A DNA stretch of 64,000 nucleotides from Paenisporosarcina quisquiliarum (GTDB taxonomy: Bacteria; Bacillota; Bacilli; Bacillales_A; Planococcaceae). Position 1 is the first letter of the stretch. Every line of letters begins with the position of its first letter. The notes beneath the pieces are model-generated. The model did not search any database. It worked only from the letters and a program-made list of their open reading frames with translations, and was not told where the DNA came from. Position numbers and translations under genes: made by a program. Shown here piece after piece: positions 6,849-16,045 of the stretch. The stretch spans positions 62,001 through 126,000 of the forward strand of contig NZ_JAMKBJ010000008.1 of assembly GCF_027563315.1 (NCBI RefSeq), written 5' to 3'.

Positions 6849-9449
6849 ATGAAAACCATCTTGAAATGGAAATGGCCAATAACAATTGGTCTGCTTGCCA
6901 TTACGATTCTTTTATTTATCCTTGCCCCGAATTTAACGAAACAAGCGGAAGAAGCGGGCTCATTCCAACTGTCTGGAGATGCTTCCTCACAACAAGCTGC
7001 GAGAATGCTTGCGGACGCAGGGGAAAGCGACCAAACGATTTCCGTCGTTGTACAACTAGATAAAGCGCTTGCTGATGAAGACCGTGAGCAATTGGACAGT
7101 ATGGCGAAGGAAATTGCAACACTCTCAGAAACGGTGACCAGTGTCTTAAATCCCGTTGAAAGTGAGGAACTTGAGAGTCAACTCGTATCCGAAGATAAAA
7201 AAACGGTGCTCATTCCCATTACAGTGGATGGGTCCGATGAAGACGTAAATGAAGTTGCGACAGAAATTCGTGATTCCATCATTCCGTCAGACCTGACAGC
7301 TTACGTGACAGGTGAAGCCATCATCAACAATGATGTGAATAAAAGTGCACAAGAAGGCTTAAAGCGTACGGAAATTATTACAGTTGTGCTGATTTTTGGG
7401 TTGTTACTTGCCGTTTTCCGTTCCATTGTGACCCCATTCATTCCTTTAGTGGCAGTGGGGATTACATATTTATTAAGCCAATCACTTGTGGCATTTTTCA
7501 TTGATTGGTTTGGTTTCCCGGTTTCGAACTACACCCAGATTTTCTTAGTGGCGATCTTGTTCGGAATTGGAACGGACTACTGTATTTTACTGTTGAGCCG
7601 GTACAAGGAAGAGTTATCTGCAGGTCATGCGGTTGAAGAAGCCATAGTGAATACCTACAAAACGGCTGGACGTACGTTGTTGATCAGTGGGCTTGCTGTA
7701 TTTATTGGGTTCTTCGCTATCGGTTTTGCTGATTTCCCCATTTTTAAATCGGCCGTTGCCGTAGCTGTGGGAATTGCCATATTATTGCTCGTGTTATTTA
7801 CGATTGTGCCCGTATTTATGGTAGTTTTGAAAGAAAAACTGTTCTGGCCATCTAAAAAATCGGCAGCGCATCACGACAGCAAACTCTGGGTATGGATGAG
7901 CAAGCTTTCCGTCAATCGCCCTGTCCTTTCAATGCTGGTGGTCGCGATTATTACAGTTCCATTGTTGCTGACATACGATAATTCTTTGTCATTTAACACG
8001 GTGGACGAAATCGGCAGTGATTATGAATCAGTACAAGGATTACGTGCGATTGAAAACGGCTTTGGAAAAGGGGATTCATTGCCTGTTCAAGTAATCATTG
8101 AGTCGGATGAAAATCTGGCAAACGAAGAAATGATTCCGTATGTGGAAAGATTAAGCCAACGCTTTGAGCAAATCGAAGGCGTGGAGAAAATTCGTACGGT
8201 TACCCGTCCGACAGGAGAAATAATCGAAGACTTATATGTCAACCGTCAACTCGGCTTAATGGCTGATGGATTAACTGAGGCGCGCGAAGGACTGACTGAA
8301 ATCGGAGCGGGTCTTGAGAAAATTCAAAACGGCTTGGCTGGTGCTGGTAATAGTGGTGGACTTGGCGAAGTAGCGGCAGGTCTTGGTCAGCTAAACGATC
8401 AATTGGCTTTGACAGCACAAGGGTTGCAACAGACTGGCAATGTGCAACAAACAGTCGGTGCTTTGAATGCGATTAGTGGCCAACTCGGACAGATTCAGCA
8501 AGGACTTGCCGGAGCAGGCGTTGGTGGTGAAGGACTATCTCAGTTAACTGAAGGACTTGCAGCGTCTAATAAAGGTCTTACACAAATTGCCGAAGGATTA
8601 ACCGAAGTCAGCGACATGATGAAGAATATGAGCGAAAGTGACAGTGTGCGTGATACGGGATTGTATATTCCAGCGGGAACCCTTGAGAATGAAGAGTTTT
8701 CTCAAGTCTTGGACCGTTATACATTTGCGGATGGCAAAGGAATTAAAATGGAAGTTGTTCTTTCAGATGACCCATATTCACCTGAAGCTATTGAAACGGT
8801 GCAACGTTTGAAAAACGCAGTGGCAGCTGAAGTAAAAGGAACACCTTTTGCAGATGCAAATATTGCATTCGGTGGCATATCTAGCGTAAACAGTGATTTA
8901 GCTGATATCTCTTCCAGCGATTTTTCAAGTACTGTAATGATTATGTTAATCAGTTTGTTTATCGTCTTGACGATTTTATTCCGTTCCATGATTATGCCAT
9001 TGTTCATGATTGGTTCGTTGTTATTGACGTACTTTACGTCTATTGCCATTGCCGAACTAATCTTCGAGAATCTACTTGGATATGACGGAATCAGCTGGGC
9101 AGTTCCATTCTTCGGATTCGTCATGTTGGTTGCTCTAGGTGTCGACTATTCCATTTTCCTACTCGACCGATTCCGTGAAGAAGCAGAAAGTGGGTTGTCC
9201 GTTAGAGAAGCAATGCGTATTTCCATGGCTAAAATGGGTACGGTTATTATCACGGCAGCTATTATTTTGGCAGGAACATTTGGTGCCATGATGCCTTCAG
9301 GTGTTCTGAGTTTGATGCAGATTGCGTCAATCGTGGTCATTGGATTATTACTTTATGGCTTGATTGTCTTGCCATTACTCATACCGGCTATTACCGTATC
9401 GTTTGATCGCGGCGTGTGGTGGCCATTCGGTCTTAAAAAAAATAAATAA
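6849..9449 (+). CDS. MMPL/RND-family exporter
   Basis: An 866-residue transporter with twelve predicted helices in the two-halves layout of the MMPL family: one helix, a large outer domain, five helices, then the same again. Each half carries the family signature (GIGTDYCILLLSRY near residue 240 and ALGVDYSIFLLDRF near residue 765). The second outer domain, about residues 475-600, is full of Gly/Leu-rich heptads such as AEGLTEV and GLEKIQ. Such heptads suggest a coiled outer stalk, as in YdgH/YerP-type pumps. Export of a lipid or amphipathic toxic compound is expected. It is paired with the upstream marR. Confidence 0.9.
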   Translation: MKTILKWKWPITIGLLAITILLFILAPNLTKQAEEAGSFQLSGDASSQQAARMLADAGESDQTISVVVQLDKALADEDREQLDSMAKEIATLSETVTSVLNPVESEELESQLVSEDKKTVLIPITVDGSDEDVNEVATEIRDSIIPSDLTAYVTGEAIINNDVNKSAQEGLKRTEIITVVLIFGLLLAVFRSIVTPFIPLVAVGITYLLSQSLVAFFIDWFGFPVSNYTQIFLVAILFGIGTDYCILLLSRYKEELSAGHAVEEAIVNTYKTAGRTLLISGLAVFIGFFAIGFADFPIFKSAVAVAVGIAILLLVLFTIVPVFMVVLKEKLFWPSKKSAAHHDSKLWVWMSKLSVNRPVLSMLVVAIITVPLLLTYDNSLSFNTVDEIGSDYESVQGLRAIENGFGKGDSLPVQVIIESDENLANEEMIPYVERLSQRFEQIEGVEKIRTVTRPTGEIIEDLYVNRQLGLMADGLTEAREGLTEIGAGLEKIQNGLAGAGNSGGLGEVAAGLGQLNDQLALTAQGLQQTGNVQQTVGALNAISGQLGQIQQGLAGAGVGGEGLSQLTEGLAASNKGLTQIAEGLTEVSDMMKNMSESDSVRDTGLYIPAGTLENEEFSQVLDRYTFADGKGIKMEVVLSDDPYSPEAIETVQRLKNAVAAEVKGTPFADANIAFGGISSVNSDLADISSSDFSSTVMIMLISLFIVLTILFRSMIMPLFMIGSLLLTYFTSIAIAELIFENLLGYDGISWAVPFFGFVMLVALGVDYSIFLLDRFREEAESGLSVREAMRISMAKMGTVIITAAIILAGTFGAMMPSGVLSLMQIASIVVIGLLLYGLIVLPLLIPAITVSFDRGVWWPFGLKKNK

Positions 9450-9457
9450 CAAAACGG

Positions 9458-9492
9458 AAAGCCCTTCGATAATCAATCGAAGGGCTTTTTTC
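9458..9492 (+). terminator. Terminator after the MMPL gene
   Basis: AAAGCCCTTCGAT pairs perfectly with ATCGAAGGGCTTT around a 5-nt loop, followed by T residues. It probably also serves the converging minus-strand gene. Confidence 0.92.
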
Positions 9493-9505
9493 TTATGGTC
9501 CAAGA

Positions 9506-9877
9506 TTAGAATCCAAGAGGCAATTGAAAGAGCAGAAAGTTGCCTGTCCATTGTTCACTCTCGATAAATACTTTTTCATTGTTCTTTTCAAACAAATAGC
9601 TGGAGCCATACTGTTCAACAAAATTCCATCCATTCTTTTTCATTCGTTGCTTAAGGGAGTCTACTGCTACATCGAGGGAATCATCCGTTACCAACCAAAC
9701 GTAGCCATCTTGCTGAGTTACTTTGGAAAGAGGTAATTCTGATGAGGTGGCAAGTGTCGCTACTTCTTGCTTGGTTTTATTAGTAAATGGAAGTTCTGGG
9801 TAATGAAATTTCGTTGACAAAGCAGCGTTCACCGCAATAAGGCATAGAATAACTACTGGAATTATCCACTTTTTCAT
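9506..9877 (-). CDS. Hypothetical exported protein
   Basis: A 123-residue protein with an N-terminal signal peptide or anchor (MKKWIIPVVILCLIAVNAAL) and a soluble domain of about 100 residues (DGYVWLVTDDSLDVAVDSLK, EQYGSSYLFEK). I placed the start at the ATG at 9877, just before Lys-Lys-Trp, because this gives a normal signal peptide. The longer frame from 9901 would add MNGWGGFE, which looks like read-through of a G-rich ribosome binding site. The family is not recognised. Confidence 0.65.
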   Translation of the reverse strand: MKKWIIPVVILCLIAVNAALSTKFHYPELPFTNKTKQEVATLATSSELPLSKVTQQDGYVWLVTDDSLDVAVDSLKQRMKKNGWNFVEQYGSSYLFEKNNEKVFIESEQWTGNFLLFQLPLGF

Positions 9878-10029
9878 CTCAAACCCGCCCCATCCATTCA
9901 AATTTCATCGTTATTCATTAGACTCTTTACCAAACACAAAAGTTCCAACATTTCACTAAGTTCCCAAAATACAAATCAATTGAAACCTCATCTCCAAAAT
10001 TTCGTATAAAACGTAAGGGAGTGATGGCG

Positions 10030-10980
10030 ATGTGGTCAACTTTACAACAACGACAATCGGAATTACAGCTATTAATGAACGAACAAGAACGTTTGCAAAA
10101 GAAGCTGGCTTCTCTTCAAACCGATGTCTTGGAGCATACGCATAAACGAAATGAACTCGAACGAAAGCTGACAAAAGAACAGCGGGATGTAGCAAAATTA
10201 GATGAGTTTTCATTTTCCAATATGATGAGAAAGTGGAAAGGGACGCAAGAAGATGTACGTGATCAGGAAATGGTTGAAGCCGCTTCGGTAGAACTCAAAT
10301 GGAACGAAGCTGTAAAAATGGTTCGTGATTTGGAAGTTGAATTAGATACCATACGAAAAGAACTGGCGGATTTACGTTTCCGGGACCTCCATGTCAATTG
10401 GGAACGGTTGATGAAAGAAAAAGAGTTATGGTTAAAAGTAAATTCACCTAAAGACAAGGCGCAGATGGAAGAACTTTATGAGCGCAAAATGGTTGTCCAA
10501 ACCATGCTTAGGGAAATCGAAGAAGCACGGGAGGCAGGCAGTAAAGCAAATGTGTTGCTGTCTTACGCAATCAGCCAGCTCCAATCCGCACGCAATTACT
10601 CCACTTGGGATACGTTTTTGGGTGGCGGTATGATTGTGACAGCGATGAAGCACAGTGCAATTGACGAATCGGAAGACACGATTCATAAAGCCCAAATGGC
10701 GCTCCATCGATTCAGAACGGAAGTCAAAGATGTGCAGGCACTCGAAGCCAATAGTTTTATCGTAGAACGCGGTGAATTTATCAAAATGGCGGACTACTTT
10801 TTTGATGATATTTTTAGTGAGTGGACCATTCATTCACGCATTTCCAAATCTCAGGATAACTTGCAAGACACCATAAAAGAAGTGGTGAAAGTCATGCATT
10901 CATTAGCAGGTAAAAAGCATGTACTTGATGCGGAGCTTGCCGAAATTGAAGCAAAAAGAAAACAGTTAATCGAAGCGTGA
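10030..10980 (+). CDS. Coiled-coil hypothetical protein
   Basis: A 316-residue soluble protein. Residues 1-125 form a strong coiled coil (heptads of Gln, Glu, Leu and Lys from the first residues). A conserved-looking middle follows (SYAISQLQSARNYSTWDTFL, GGGMIVTAMKHSAIDES), with further helices to the end, ending in another coiled segment. It has no membrane segment. AAGGGAG lies 8 nt before the ATG at 10030, so I preferred it over the two upstream starts. It is a single gene, and I know of no assigned function. Confidence 0.7.
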   Translation: MWSTLQQRQSELQLLMNEQERLQKKLASLQTDVLEHTHKRNELERKLTKEQRDVAKLDEFSFSNMMRKWKGTQEDVRDQEMVEAASVELKWNEAVKMVRDLEVELDTIRKELADLRFRDLHVNWERLMKEKELWLKVNSPKDKAQMEELYERKMVVQTMLREIEEAREAGSKANVLLSYAISQLQSARNYSTWDTFLGGGMIVTAMKHSAIDESEDTIHKAQMALHRFRTEVKDVQALEANSFIVERGEFIKMADYFFDDIFSEWTIHSRISKSQDNLQDTIKEVVKVMHSLAGKKHVLDAELAEIEAKRKQLIEA

Positions 10981-11045
10981 TGCAGGGATTTTGTTAATTT
11001 TCACGAAAGATACTTAAGACATGAAGATTCTTAAGGGGGTAAGTC

Positions 11046-11546
11046 ATGTACCATACAATAGATGAATTCTTAAATGAATGGATATACGAAAGTGACTCTA
11101 CTCAGCAAATATTGGATTTGTTAAACGATGATTCGTTAGGAACTAAAGTCAAAGAAGGGGAAAGGTCTTTAGGTTATCTGGCTTGGCATACCATTGTCTC
11201 TGTACACGAAATGATGTCACGAGTTGGATTGGTATTTGAAGCGCCTCATCATGATGCACCAATGCCGGAATCCGCAGCGGAAATTGCCGCTGGGTACAGA
11301 CAGGCAAATATGGCGTTCAAGGAAGCCGTTCGTTCACAATGGACGGATGCCAAACTTTCTGATGAGCACGACATGTATGGTGAAATGTGGACGAACGCCA
11401 CTACATTAGACGTTCTCGTAAAACACCAAATTCACCACCGCGGCCAAATGACCATGTTAATGCGTTTGGCGGGATTGCCGATGAAAGGGATATATGGTCC
11501 CTCACGTGAAGAGTGGATGTCCTATGGTGTAGAGGTTCCAAAATAA
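11046..11546 (+). CDS. DinB/YfiT-superfamily protein
   Basis: A 166-residue four-helix-bundle protein. It has the metal-binding His triad expected for DinB-like proteins: His48 in LAWHTI, then His127 and His131 in VKHQIHHRGQM. Members of this superfamily act as metal-dependent thiol (bacillithiol-type) transferases or are of unknown role. GGGGG lies 7 nt upstream of the ATG. It is a single gene with its own terminator. Confidence 0.88.
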   Translation: MYHTIDEFLNEWIYESDSTQQILDLLNDDSLGTKVKEGERSLGYLAWHTIVSVHEMMSRVGLVFEAPHHDAPMPESAAEIAAGYRQANMAFKEAVRSQWTDAKLSDEHDMYGEMWTNATTLDVLVKHQIHHRGQMTMLMRLAGLPMKGIYGPSREEWMSYGVEVPK

Positions 11547-11553
11547 GACGATA

Positions 11554-11586
11554 AAAAGTAACTTCGATACTGGAGTTGCTTTTTTG
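11554..11586 (+). terminator. Terminator after the DinB-like gene
   Basis: An 11-bp stem with two G-U pairs (AAAAGTAACTT with GAGTTGCTTTT) followed by a T run. Confidence 0.75.
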
Positions 11587-11697
11587 TTAGAAATGAACGA
11601 TTGCTGTCTAGATTGATTCTTCTTTCTAGTCTAAACATGGTCATATCCAGCATCCATTCCATATACCTAAAGTAAGTCAGTTTTAGGAGATGGGATC

Positions 11698-12033
11698 ATG
11701 GTCGTTTGGATTGATGTAAATGTTAAGAAACGCCAGCTGAAACTTTACGATGCCAGTATATTATTGAAGACATATCCGATTGCAGTGGGGAAAGTGTTAA
11801 CACCTACACCAAAAGGAAATTATATTGTTGTGAACAAAGAATACGACCCAGGTGGCCCGTATGGGGTATTGTGGATGGGTTTATCTAAACCACACTATGG
11901 AATTCACGGTACAGATAATCCCTCATCTATTGGCAAAGAAGTTTCGCGTGGATGTATCAGGATGTATAACGAAGACGTGACGGAGCTTTCCACATTCGTG
12001 CCGATTGGAACGAATGTGTATATACATGGTTGA
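11698..12033 (+). CDS. Minimal L,D-transpeptidase (YkuD domain)
   Basis: A 111-residue protein that is a bare YkuD catalytic domain. The active-site motif is His70-Gly-Thr followed by Ser-Arg-Gly-Cys86-Ile-Arg, with Cys86 the nucleophile. YkuD enzymes form 3-3 cross-links in peptidoglycan or attach proteins to it. Unlike most, this one has no LysM domain and no visible signal peptide, so its export is unclear. AGGAG lies 9 nt upstream of the ATG. Confidence 0.9.
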   Translation: MVVWIDVNVKKRQLKLYDASILLKTYPIAVGKVLTPTPKGNYIVVNKEYDPGGPYGVLWMGLSKPHYGIHGTDNPSSIGKEVSRGCIRMYNEDVTELSTFVPIGTNVYIHG

Positions 12034-12049
12034 TGCAGTGCAAACAAAA

Positions 12050-12083
12050 AAGCAGTTTAATTAACTTCCCATTTAAACTGCTT
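12050..12083. terminator. Stem-loop terminator after the YkuD gene
   Basis: AAGCAGTTTAA pairs with TTAAACTGCTT around a 12-nt loop, with a short broken T tract after it. Confidence 0.55.
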
Positions 12084-12139
12084 CTTTGTGTTGTTTTGAA
12101 AGGGCTTATAAACAAGGTGGTTCGCAAAGGGGGAGACAT

Positions 12140-12325
12140 ATGAAAAATGTTAAAGAATTATATTTTGTGTGGCTTTTAATATTATTTGTCGAGATCATAT
12201 GGCTTTATATTGTAGAGGATATGTCAAATACAACGGGTGACCTTTTAATTGTGATAACCGTAATTGCAGTTACCCTGACAGTGGGGGCAGTTGGTCTCAA
12301 GGTGTTCTCGGATGATGGGGATTAG
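12140..12325 (+). CDS. Small two-helix membrane protein
   Basis: A 61-residue protein with two predicted transmembrane helices (residues 7-24 and 33-53), joined by an acidic loop (VEDMSNTTGD) and ending in an acidic tail. AAAGGGGG lies 7 nt before the ATG at 12140, which decides the start over the longer frame from 12086. The family is not recognised. Confidence 0.6.
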   Translation: MKNVKELYFVWLLILFVEIIWLYIVEDMSNTTGDLLIVITVIAVTLTVGAVGLKVFSDDGD

Positions 12326-12378
12326 ACCAGTGATTGGAGAAAATATGGATGAATAAGGTTTACTTGAGGCTGATACCT

Positions 12379-12412
12379 AAAAAACTCAGAGCGTATAAAC
12401 TCTGAGTTTTTT
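12379..12412. terminator. Bidirectional terminator
   Basis: Perfect 13-bp arms (AAAAAACTCAGAG and its complement) around an 8-nt loop give T runs on both strands. It separates the small plus-strand gene from the converging DUF4097 gene. Confidence 0.93.
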
Positions 12413-12474
12413 GATGTTATTTGCTTACTTCTAGTTGGACTACTTTTAAAAGGAACCTGTCATCTTATTAAGAT

Positions 12475-13521
12475 TTAAACCGGAACGCTTACTTCTTTTT
12501 TATAGACAGTTATTTTTCCGTTATCCGTTGAAAGTTGAACTGTATTTGTTCCGTTTCCGAAAGTGGTACGGGAATTCTTTTCACCGAATACATCCACTTT
12601 CCCATGTTCAACATTTGCACGGATGGTTACGTCGGTTGGACTATGTTCGGTTACGACCGATATACTCCCATTGTCCGTTTCTAAATCAATCATACGATCA
12701 AGAGTGGTTGTTAACAGGGAAATGCGACCGTTATCCGTTTTACCGGTAATATTCCCATTCACATACTCCATCTCGATTCGCCCATTGTCTGTTTCAGTGT
12801 GTATTTGATCAGCATCGATATGACGTAATTCAATGCGTCCATTGTCCGTCTTGGCCGAGAAGGTGTTGGTTTGGACTTTTTCGATTGTGATACGGCCATT
12901 ATCTGTTTCCACATCGAGGCTGGTTGCTGCCAATGCTGTTAGTTTAATGCTTCCGTTGTCCGAAGTTGCCGCCATCGTTTTTCCAAGAAGTTTTTCCGCG
13001 ACTAGGCTGCCGTTATCCGTTTTCATCAAAATGCTCGAATACATTTTAGCAGGGAGCGCAACATTTACTTGCACACCTTTGCCAATAAAAAGGAAGCTTA
13101 GGAATCTGAATTTCGCTTCTCTTAATTTAATCTTCAGCGTATCCCCTTTAACTTCTGCGGTTAATTCAAGTTTATCATTGCCATTAACCAGTTCCACGAT
13201 TGTATCTTCTGATTCGGATGGGTACACTTTCAGCGCACCGAAATGGATGTTCATGTCCACTTTAGTGAATGTAGTATCCGTAATTTTTATCTTTTTCGTA
13301 GCTGCAGTTGGCTCTGTTTTCTCAGGAACATAACTGGCAATAAGTTCTTCGGCAATTTGTTTTGGAGAGCCAAGGGATGCGGCTATTTCGCTATCGGATT
13401 TCCCGTCTTCACGGCCATCCTTAAAATACTCTTTAATATCCTGAAAAATATCGTTTCTTTCTTCGGAAGGAAGTTTAGTTAAAGACATTTCAAGTTCATT
13501 TAGAAATTGTTGTTCCGTCAT
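12475..13521 (-). CDS. DUF1700/DUF4097 protein with TDNG beta-helix repeats
   Basis: A 348-residue protein. Residues 1-65 are a DUF1700/HAAS helical domain (FLNELEMSLTKLP, DGKSDSEIAASLGSPKQIAEEL). The rest is a DUF4097 repetitive beta structure in which [TS]DNG recurs eight times, mostly 19 residues apart (18-20). This resembles YvlB of Bacillus, which is linked to cell-envelope stress. It overlaps the upstream padR gene by 26 nt, so the two are translated together. GGAGAG lies about 8 nt before the ATG. Confidence 0.85.
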   Translation of the reverse strand: MTEQQFLNELEMSLTKLPSEERNDIFQDIKEYFKDGREDGKSDSEIAASLGSPKQIAEELIASYVPEKTEPTAATKKIKITDTTFTKVDMNIHFGALKVYPSESEDTIVELVNGNDKLELTAEVKGDTLKIKLREAKFRFLSFLFIGKGVQVNVALPAKMYSSILMKTDNGSLVAEKLLGKTMAATSDNGSIKLTALAATSLDVETDNGRITIEKVQTNTFSAKTDNGRIELRHIDADQIHTETDNGRIEMEYVNGNITGKTDNGRISLLTTTLDRMIDLETDNGSISVVTEHSPTDVTIRANVEHGKVDVFGEKNSRTTFGNGTNTVQLSTDNGKITVYKKEVSVPV

Positions 13522-13837
13522 TTTTCACACTCTCCTCAATTAAAGTATTAACCCCGTTTGTGAAGCTTTTCCATTCATTTAACTGTTCCTGTAAATACGT
13601 TCTGCCTAAATCGGTCAGTTTATAATACTTCCGCGAAGGACCTTCCGTAGACTCTTGTAAATATGTCGTGAAATAACCTTCCTTGGTCAAACGTCTTAGT
13701 AAGGGATATACAGATCCCTCGGAAATCGAGATTTGATCCGAGATTTTTTGTACAAGTTCGTATCCGTATCGATCTTTTTGGTCTAATAACACAAGTACGC
13801 AAAGATTAAGAACGCCTTTTTTAAATTGAATATTCAT
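13496..13837 (-). CDS. PadR-family transcriptional regulator
   Basis: A 113-residue winged-helix protein with the classic PadR pattern: LNLCVLVLLDQKDRYGYELV, the recognition helix SEGSVYPLLRRLTKEG, then YKLTDLGRTYL and a dimerisation helix. PadR proteins usually repress a linked envelope or membrane gene, here the overlapping DUF4097 gene. GGAGGGG lies about 7 nt before the ATG. It is the first gene of the two-gene unit and probably regulates its own promoter. Confidence 0.93.
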   Translation of the reverse strand: MNIQFKKGVLNLCVLVLLDQKDRYGYELVQKISDQISISEGSVYPLLRRLTKEGYFTTYLQESTEGPSRKYYKLTDLGRTYLQEQLNEWKSFTNGVNTLIEESVKNDGTTISK

Positions 13838-13887
13838 CCTTTAACCCCTCCTTCCACTACTAATTAATAAACAGTACTATTAGGAAC

Positions 13888-13916
13888 AATATATCACACG
13901 GTATTATTCTATGCAA
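13888..13916 (-). promoter_or_regulatory. Sigma-A promoter of padR
   Basis: On the minus strand TTGCAT, a 17-bp spacer and TATATT, about 50 nt before the padR start. Confidence 0.6.
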
Positions 13917-14084
13917 GGTACTGGAAAATAACCATTTATTTTTGAAATGGAGAGCTCGAGTACTTACAGAATCTTTAAAAGTTCTTGCTTATGATGAACG
14001 CAGACATGACAATGAACGTATATTCTTACCTACGACTAAACTGTTTACTGGCTCTTAATGAGCTGGCGAAAGAGGGGGTTTCTT

Positions 14085-15530
14085 ATGCATGTATATGTTC
14101 TGACGAAGGACTCACTTGAAGCACAAGGCATAAAATGGATGATTACATCTCAGCTTCGGGACGTTTCTGTGGAAACTGGGGATTCAATTAGTAAATACCG
14201 AAAAGATATGCATTCTAGGGAATCTGATTTTTATGTAATTGATATGGATTTATGGTCAGTACCGGAAGAAATTCTATTGCCATCAGGTTCAAGGTGGCTA
14301 GGGCTGTCGTCGGATCGAACATTTCAGACTACATACCGCGCGCTCCAACATAAAGCGGAGGATCTATTATTCCGTCCCTTCCAGCCTGAACATTTAATCA
14401 AACATATCCAACAAGCGCGTTTTCGATTGCGCAACGAAAAGAAAAAGACTCCACAATTGGATTCAGTTCAGAATTCGCATTTTACATATGAAGATTTATT
14501 GTTGGCTGAAACTTACCCAAGAACACCTTTACTTTTGAGTGCGATTGTACCTGCGAATCGAGCGCAGGGAACGCAATTGGTGCATGCTTTGGAAGAGTTC
14601 GCATTTCCTTCGCATGCAGAACTTTTCCCATTTACCGATTTCATTCTCGTCATTCACCGATTGACTGAACAAGAAAGTCTGCAGGATGCTTATTTGGCAT
14701 TTTACGCCTCATGGAAACGTCAATCTAATACTTTATTGTCTATTTACCTATACGAATCGCATGGCGACATAGATATTCGTTCACTTTATCAAAAAATGCG
14801 TCGCTTTCAGGAACGGATTTTTTATGATGGATACGATATTTTGTCCATGGAGACAGAAGATTTAACGTGGCGTGAGATGGATCCTTTTTTATCTCCGATT
14901 GAGCAACGTATGTGGATCGAAATGTTAGGTAAACAGGATGTTAAGGCGATTCGACAGTGGTTGGAACAAGATTTCCTCACTCTTGAAGAACCTTACCCGG
15001 ACCCGGAAATGGTTCGAATTCGTTTGACCAGCGTTCTGGCGCAAATCAGAAGATATATGTCGGCCAATTCAATTCAAAATGGAACGCTTGCAAAACATTA
15101 CCATCAACTGTTTCAAGACATCGTCCGCGAGCCGGTGATGTACCACATCATACAAAACTTCGGCGACTTCACAGCAAATTTAATGAAAGAAACAAGTCTT
15201 GTAGAATCGGGTACTTCTAATTTTTCCGATAAAGTCAGGACCATGATGGAGTCAAATTATTGGGACTCGAATTGGAACTTGGCAGCTTGTGCGGAAGTTT
15301 TGCAAATGAATAAAAGTACGTTAAGTAGAAGGTTTTCCAAAAGCACCGGCAAGAAATTCAGGGACGCACTGCAGGAAATTCGCATTGGAGAAGCAAAACG
15401 TTTATTAAAAGAAACAAACGCTTCTTTAGAGGAAGTATCGAGATTGGCTGGCTTTACGCATCAATCTTATTTCAATGCGAAATTTAGAGCTTCAACTGGA
15501 CAAACGCCATCCCAGTTCCGATTTAATTAG
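14085..15530 (+). CDS. AraC-family regulator with receiver-like N-terminus
   Basis: A 481-residue protein. Residues 1-120 look like a response-regulator receiver (HVYVLTKDSLEAQGIKWMI; the Asp-containing strand FYVIDMD; and FRPFQPEHL in place of the usual KPF), so it may be a degenerate pseudo-receiver. A long middle region of about 250 residues follows. The last 100 residues are an AraC double helix-turn-helix (WNLAACAEVLQMNKSTLSRR; SLEEVSRLAGFTHQSYFNAK). No kinase gene is adjacent. AGAGGGGG precedes the ATG at 14085, which I prefer over the start at 14058. It lies two genes before the hut operon, but no link is shown. Confidence 0.85.
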   Translation: MHVYVLTKDSLEAQGIKWMITSQLRDVSVETGDSISKYRKDMHSRESDFYVIDMDLWSVPEEILLPSGSRWLGLSSDRTFQTTYRALQHKAEDLLFRPFQPEHLIKHIQQARFRLRNEKKKTPQLDSVQNSHFTYEDLLLAETYPRTPLLLSAIVPANRAQGTQLVHALEEFAFPSHAELFPFTDFILVIHRLTEQESLQDAYLAFYASWKRQSNTLLSIYLYESHGDIDIRSLYQKMRRFQERIFYDGYDILSMETEDLTWREMDPFLSPIEQRMWIEMLGKQDVKAIRQWLEQDFLTLEEPYPDPEMVRIRLTSVLAQIRRYMSANSIQNGTLAKHYHQLFQDIVREPVMYHIIQNFGDFTANLMKETSLVESGTSNFSDKVRTMMESNYWDSNWNLAACAEVLQMNKSTLSRRFSKSTGKKFRDALQEIRIGEAKRLLKETNASLEEVSRLAGFTHQSYFNAKFRASTGQTPSQFRFN

Positions 15531-15657
15531 AGCAGTTGAAACGATTTTTTGAAAAAATAAAATTATTAGCACATTCACTTATTCTATTATGTTTATGGTT
15601 GTTATATAATGGTTATACAAAAGGTGTACATTACAAAACGAAAGGAGTTGGACAGAA

Positions 15658-15852
15658 GTGAAAAACTTAAACGTTATCGCACTTTTACTTGTTATTATCG
15701 GGGGATTAAACTGGTTGCTTTTCGGTTTATTCCAATGGGATCTAGTAGGCGGAATCTTCGGCGGTATGGATACTGCCATCGCTCGAGTTATTTATGTACT
15801 TGTCGGAATTGCTGCTCTGTACTGTTTAACATTATTCAAGAAAGTTTCTTAA
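15658..15852 (+). CDS. DUF378 (YuzA-like) small membrane protein
   Basis: A 64-residue protein with two membrane helices and the DUF378 signature GGLNWLLFGLFQWDLVGGIF, then ARVIYVLVGIAALY. Its function is unknown. It starts at GTG, with AAAGGAG about 11 nt upstream. It is a single gene with its own terminator. Confidence 0.88.
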   Translation: MKNLNVIALLLVIIGGLNWLLFGLFQWDLVGGIFGGMDTAIARVIYVLVGIAALYCLTLFKKVS

Positions 15853-15873
15853 TCAAGCTCCATAATTTGTCCG

Positions 15874-15905
15874 AAAAGGCCGATACTCCAATCGGTCTTT
15901 TTTTT
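15874..15905 (+). terminator. Terminator after the DUF378 gene
   Basis: AAAAGGCCGAT pairs with ATCGGTCTTTT (one G-U) around a 6-nt loop, followed by T residues. Confidence 0.88.
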
Positions 15906-15991
15906 ATGTTCTAAAGACAACAAAATATAAAAACCTTTAAAAATTAGAGATTTTAGACAATAAAACATAAAAATTAAACTAAATTATAATA

Positions 15992-16006
15992 AATTATCAG
16001 AAATTT
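15992..16006. promoter_or_regulatory. CodY-box-like site before hutU
   Basis: AATTATCAGAAATTT matches the published CodY consensus AATTTTCWGAAAATT at 13 of 15 positions. It lies 40 nt upstream of the hutU start, in the AT-rich promoter region. CodY represses histidine use in Bacillus subtilis, so the position makes sense. Confidence 0.55.
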
Positions 16007-16045
16007 CACGATACAATAAAGATATTAATAAGGGGGCGACTGAAA

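Noticed and set aside
12833-13333. 166-codon plus-strand frame opposite the DUF4097 gene
   Set aside because: It is a mirror of the TDNG repeats, lacks a ribosome binding site, and its composition follows the opposite strand.
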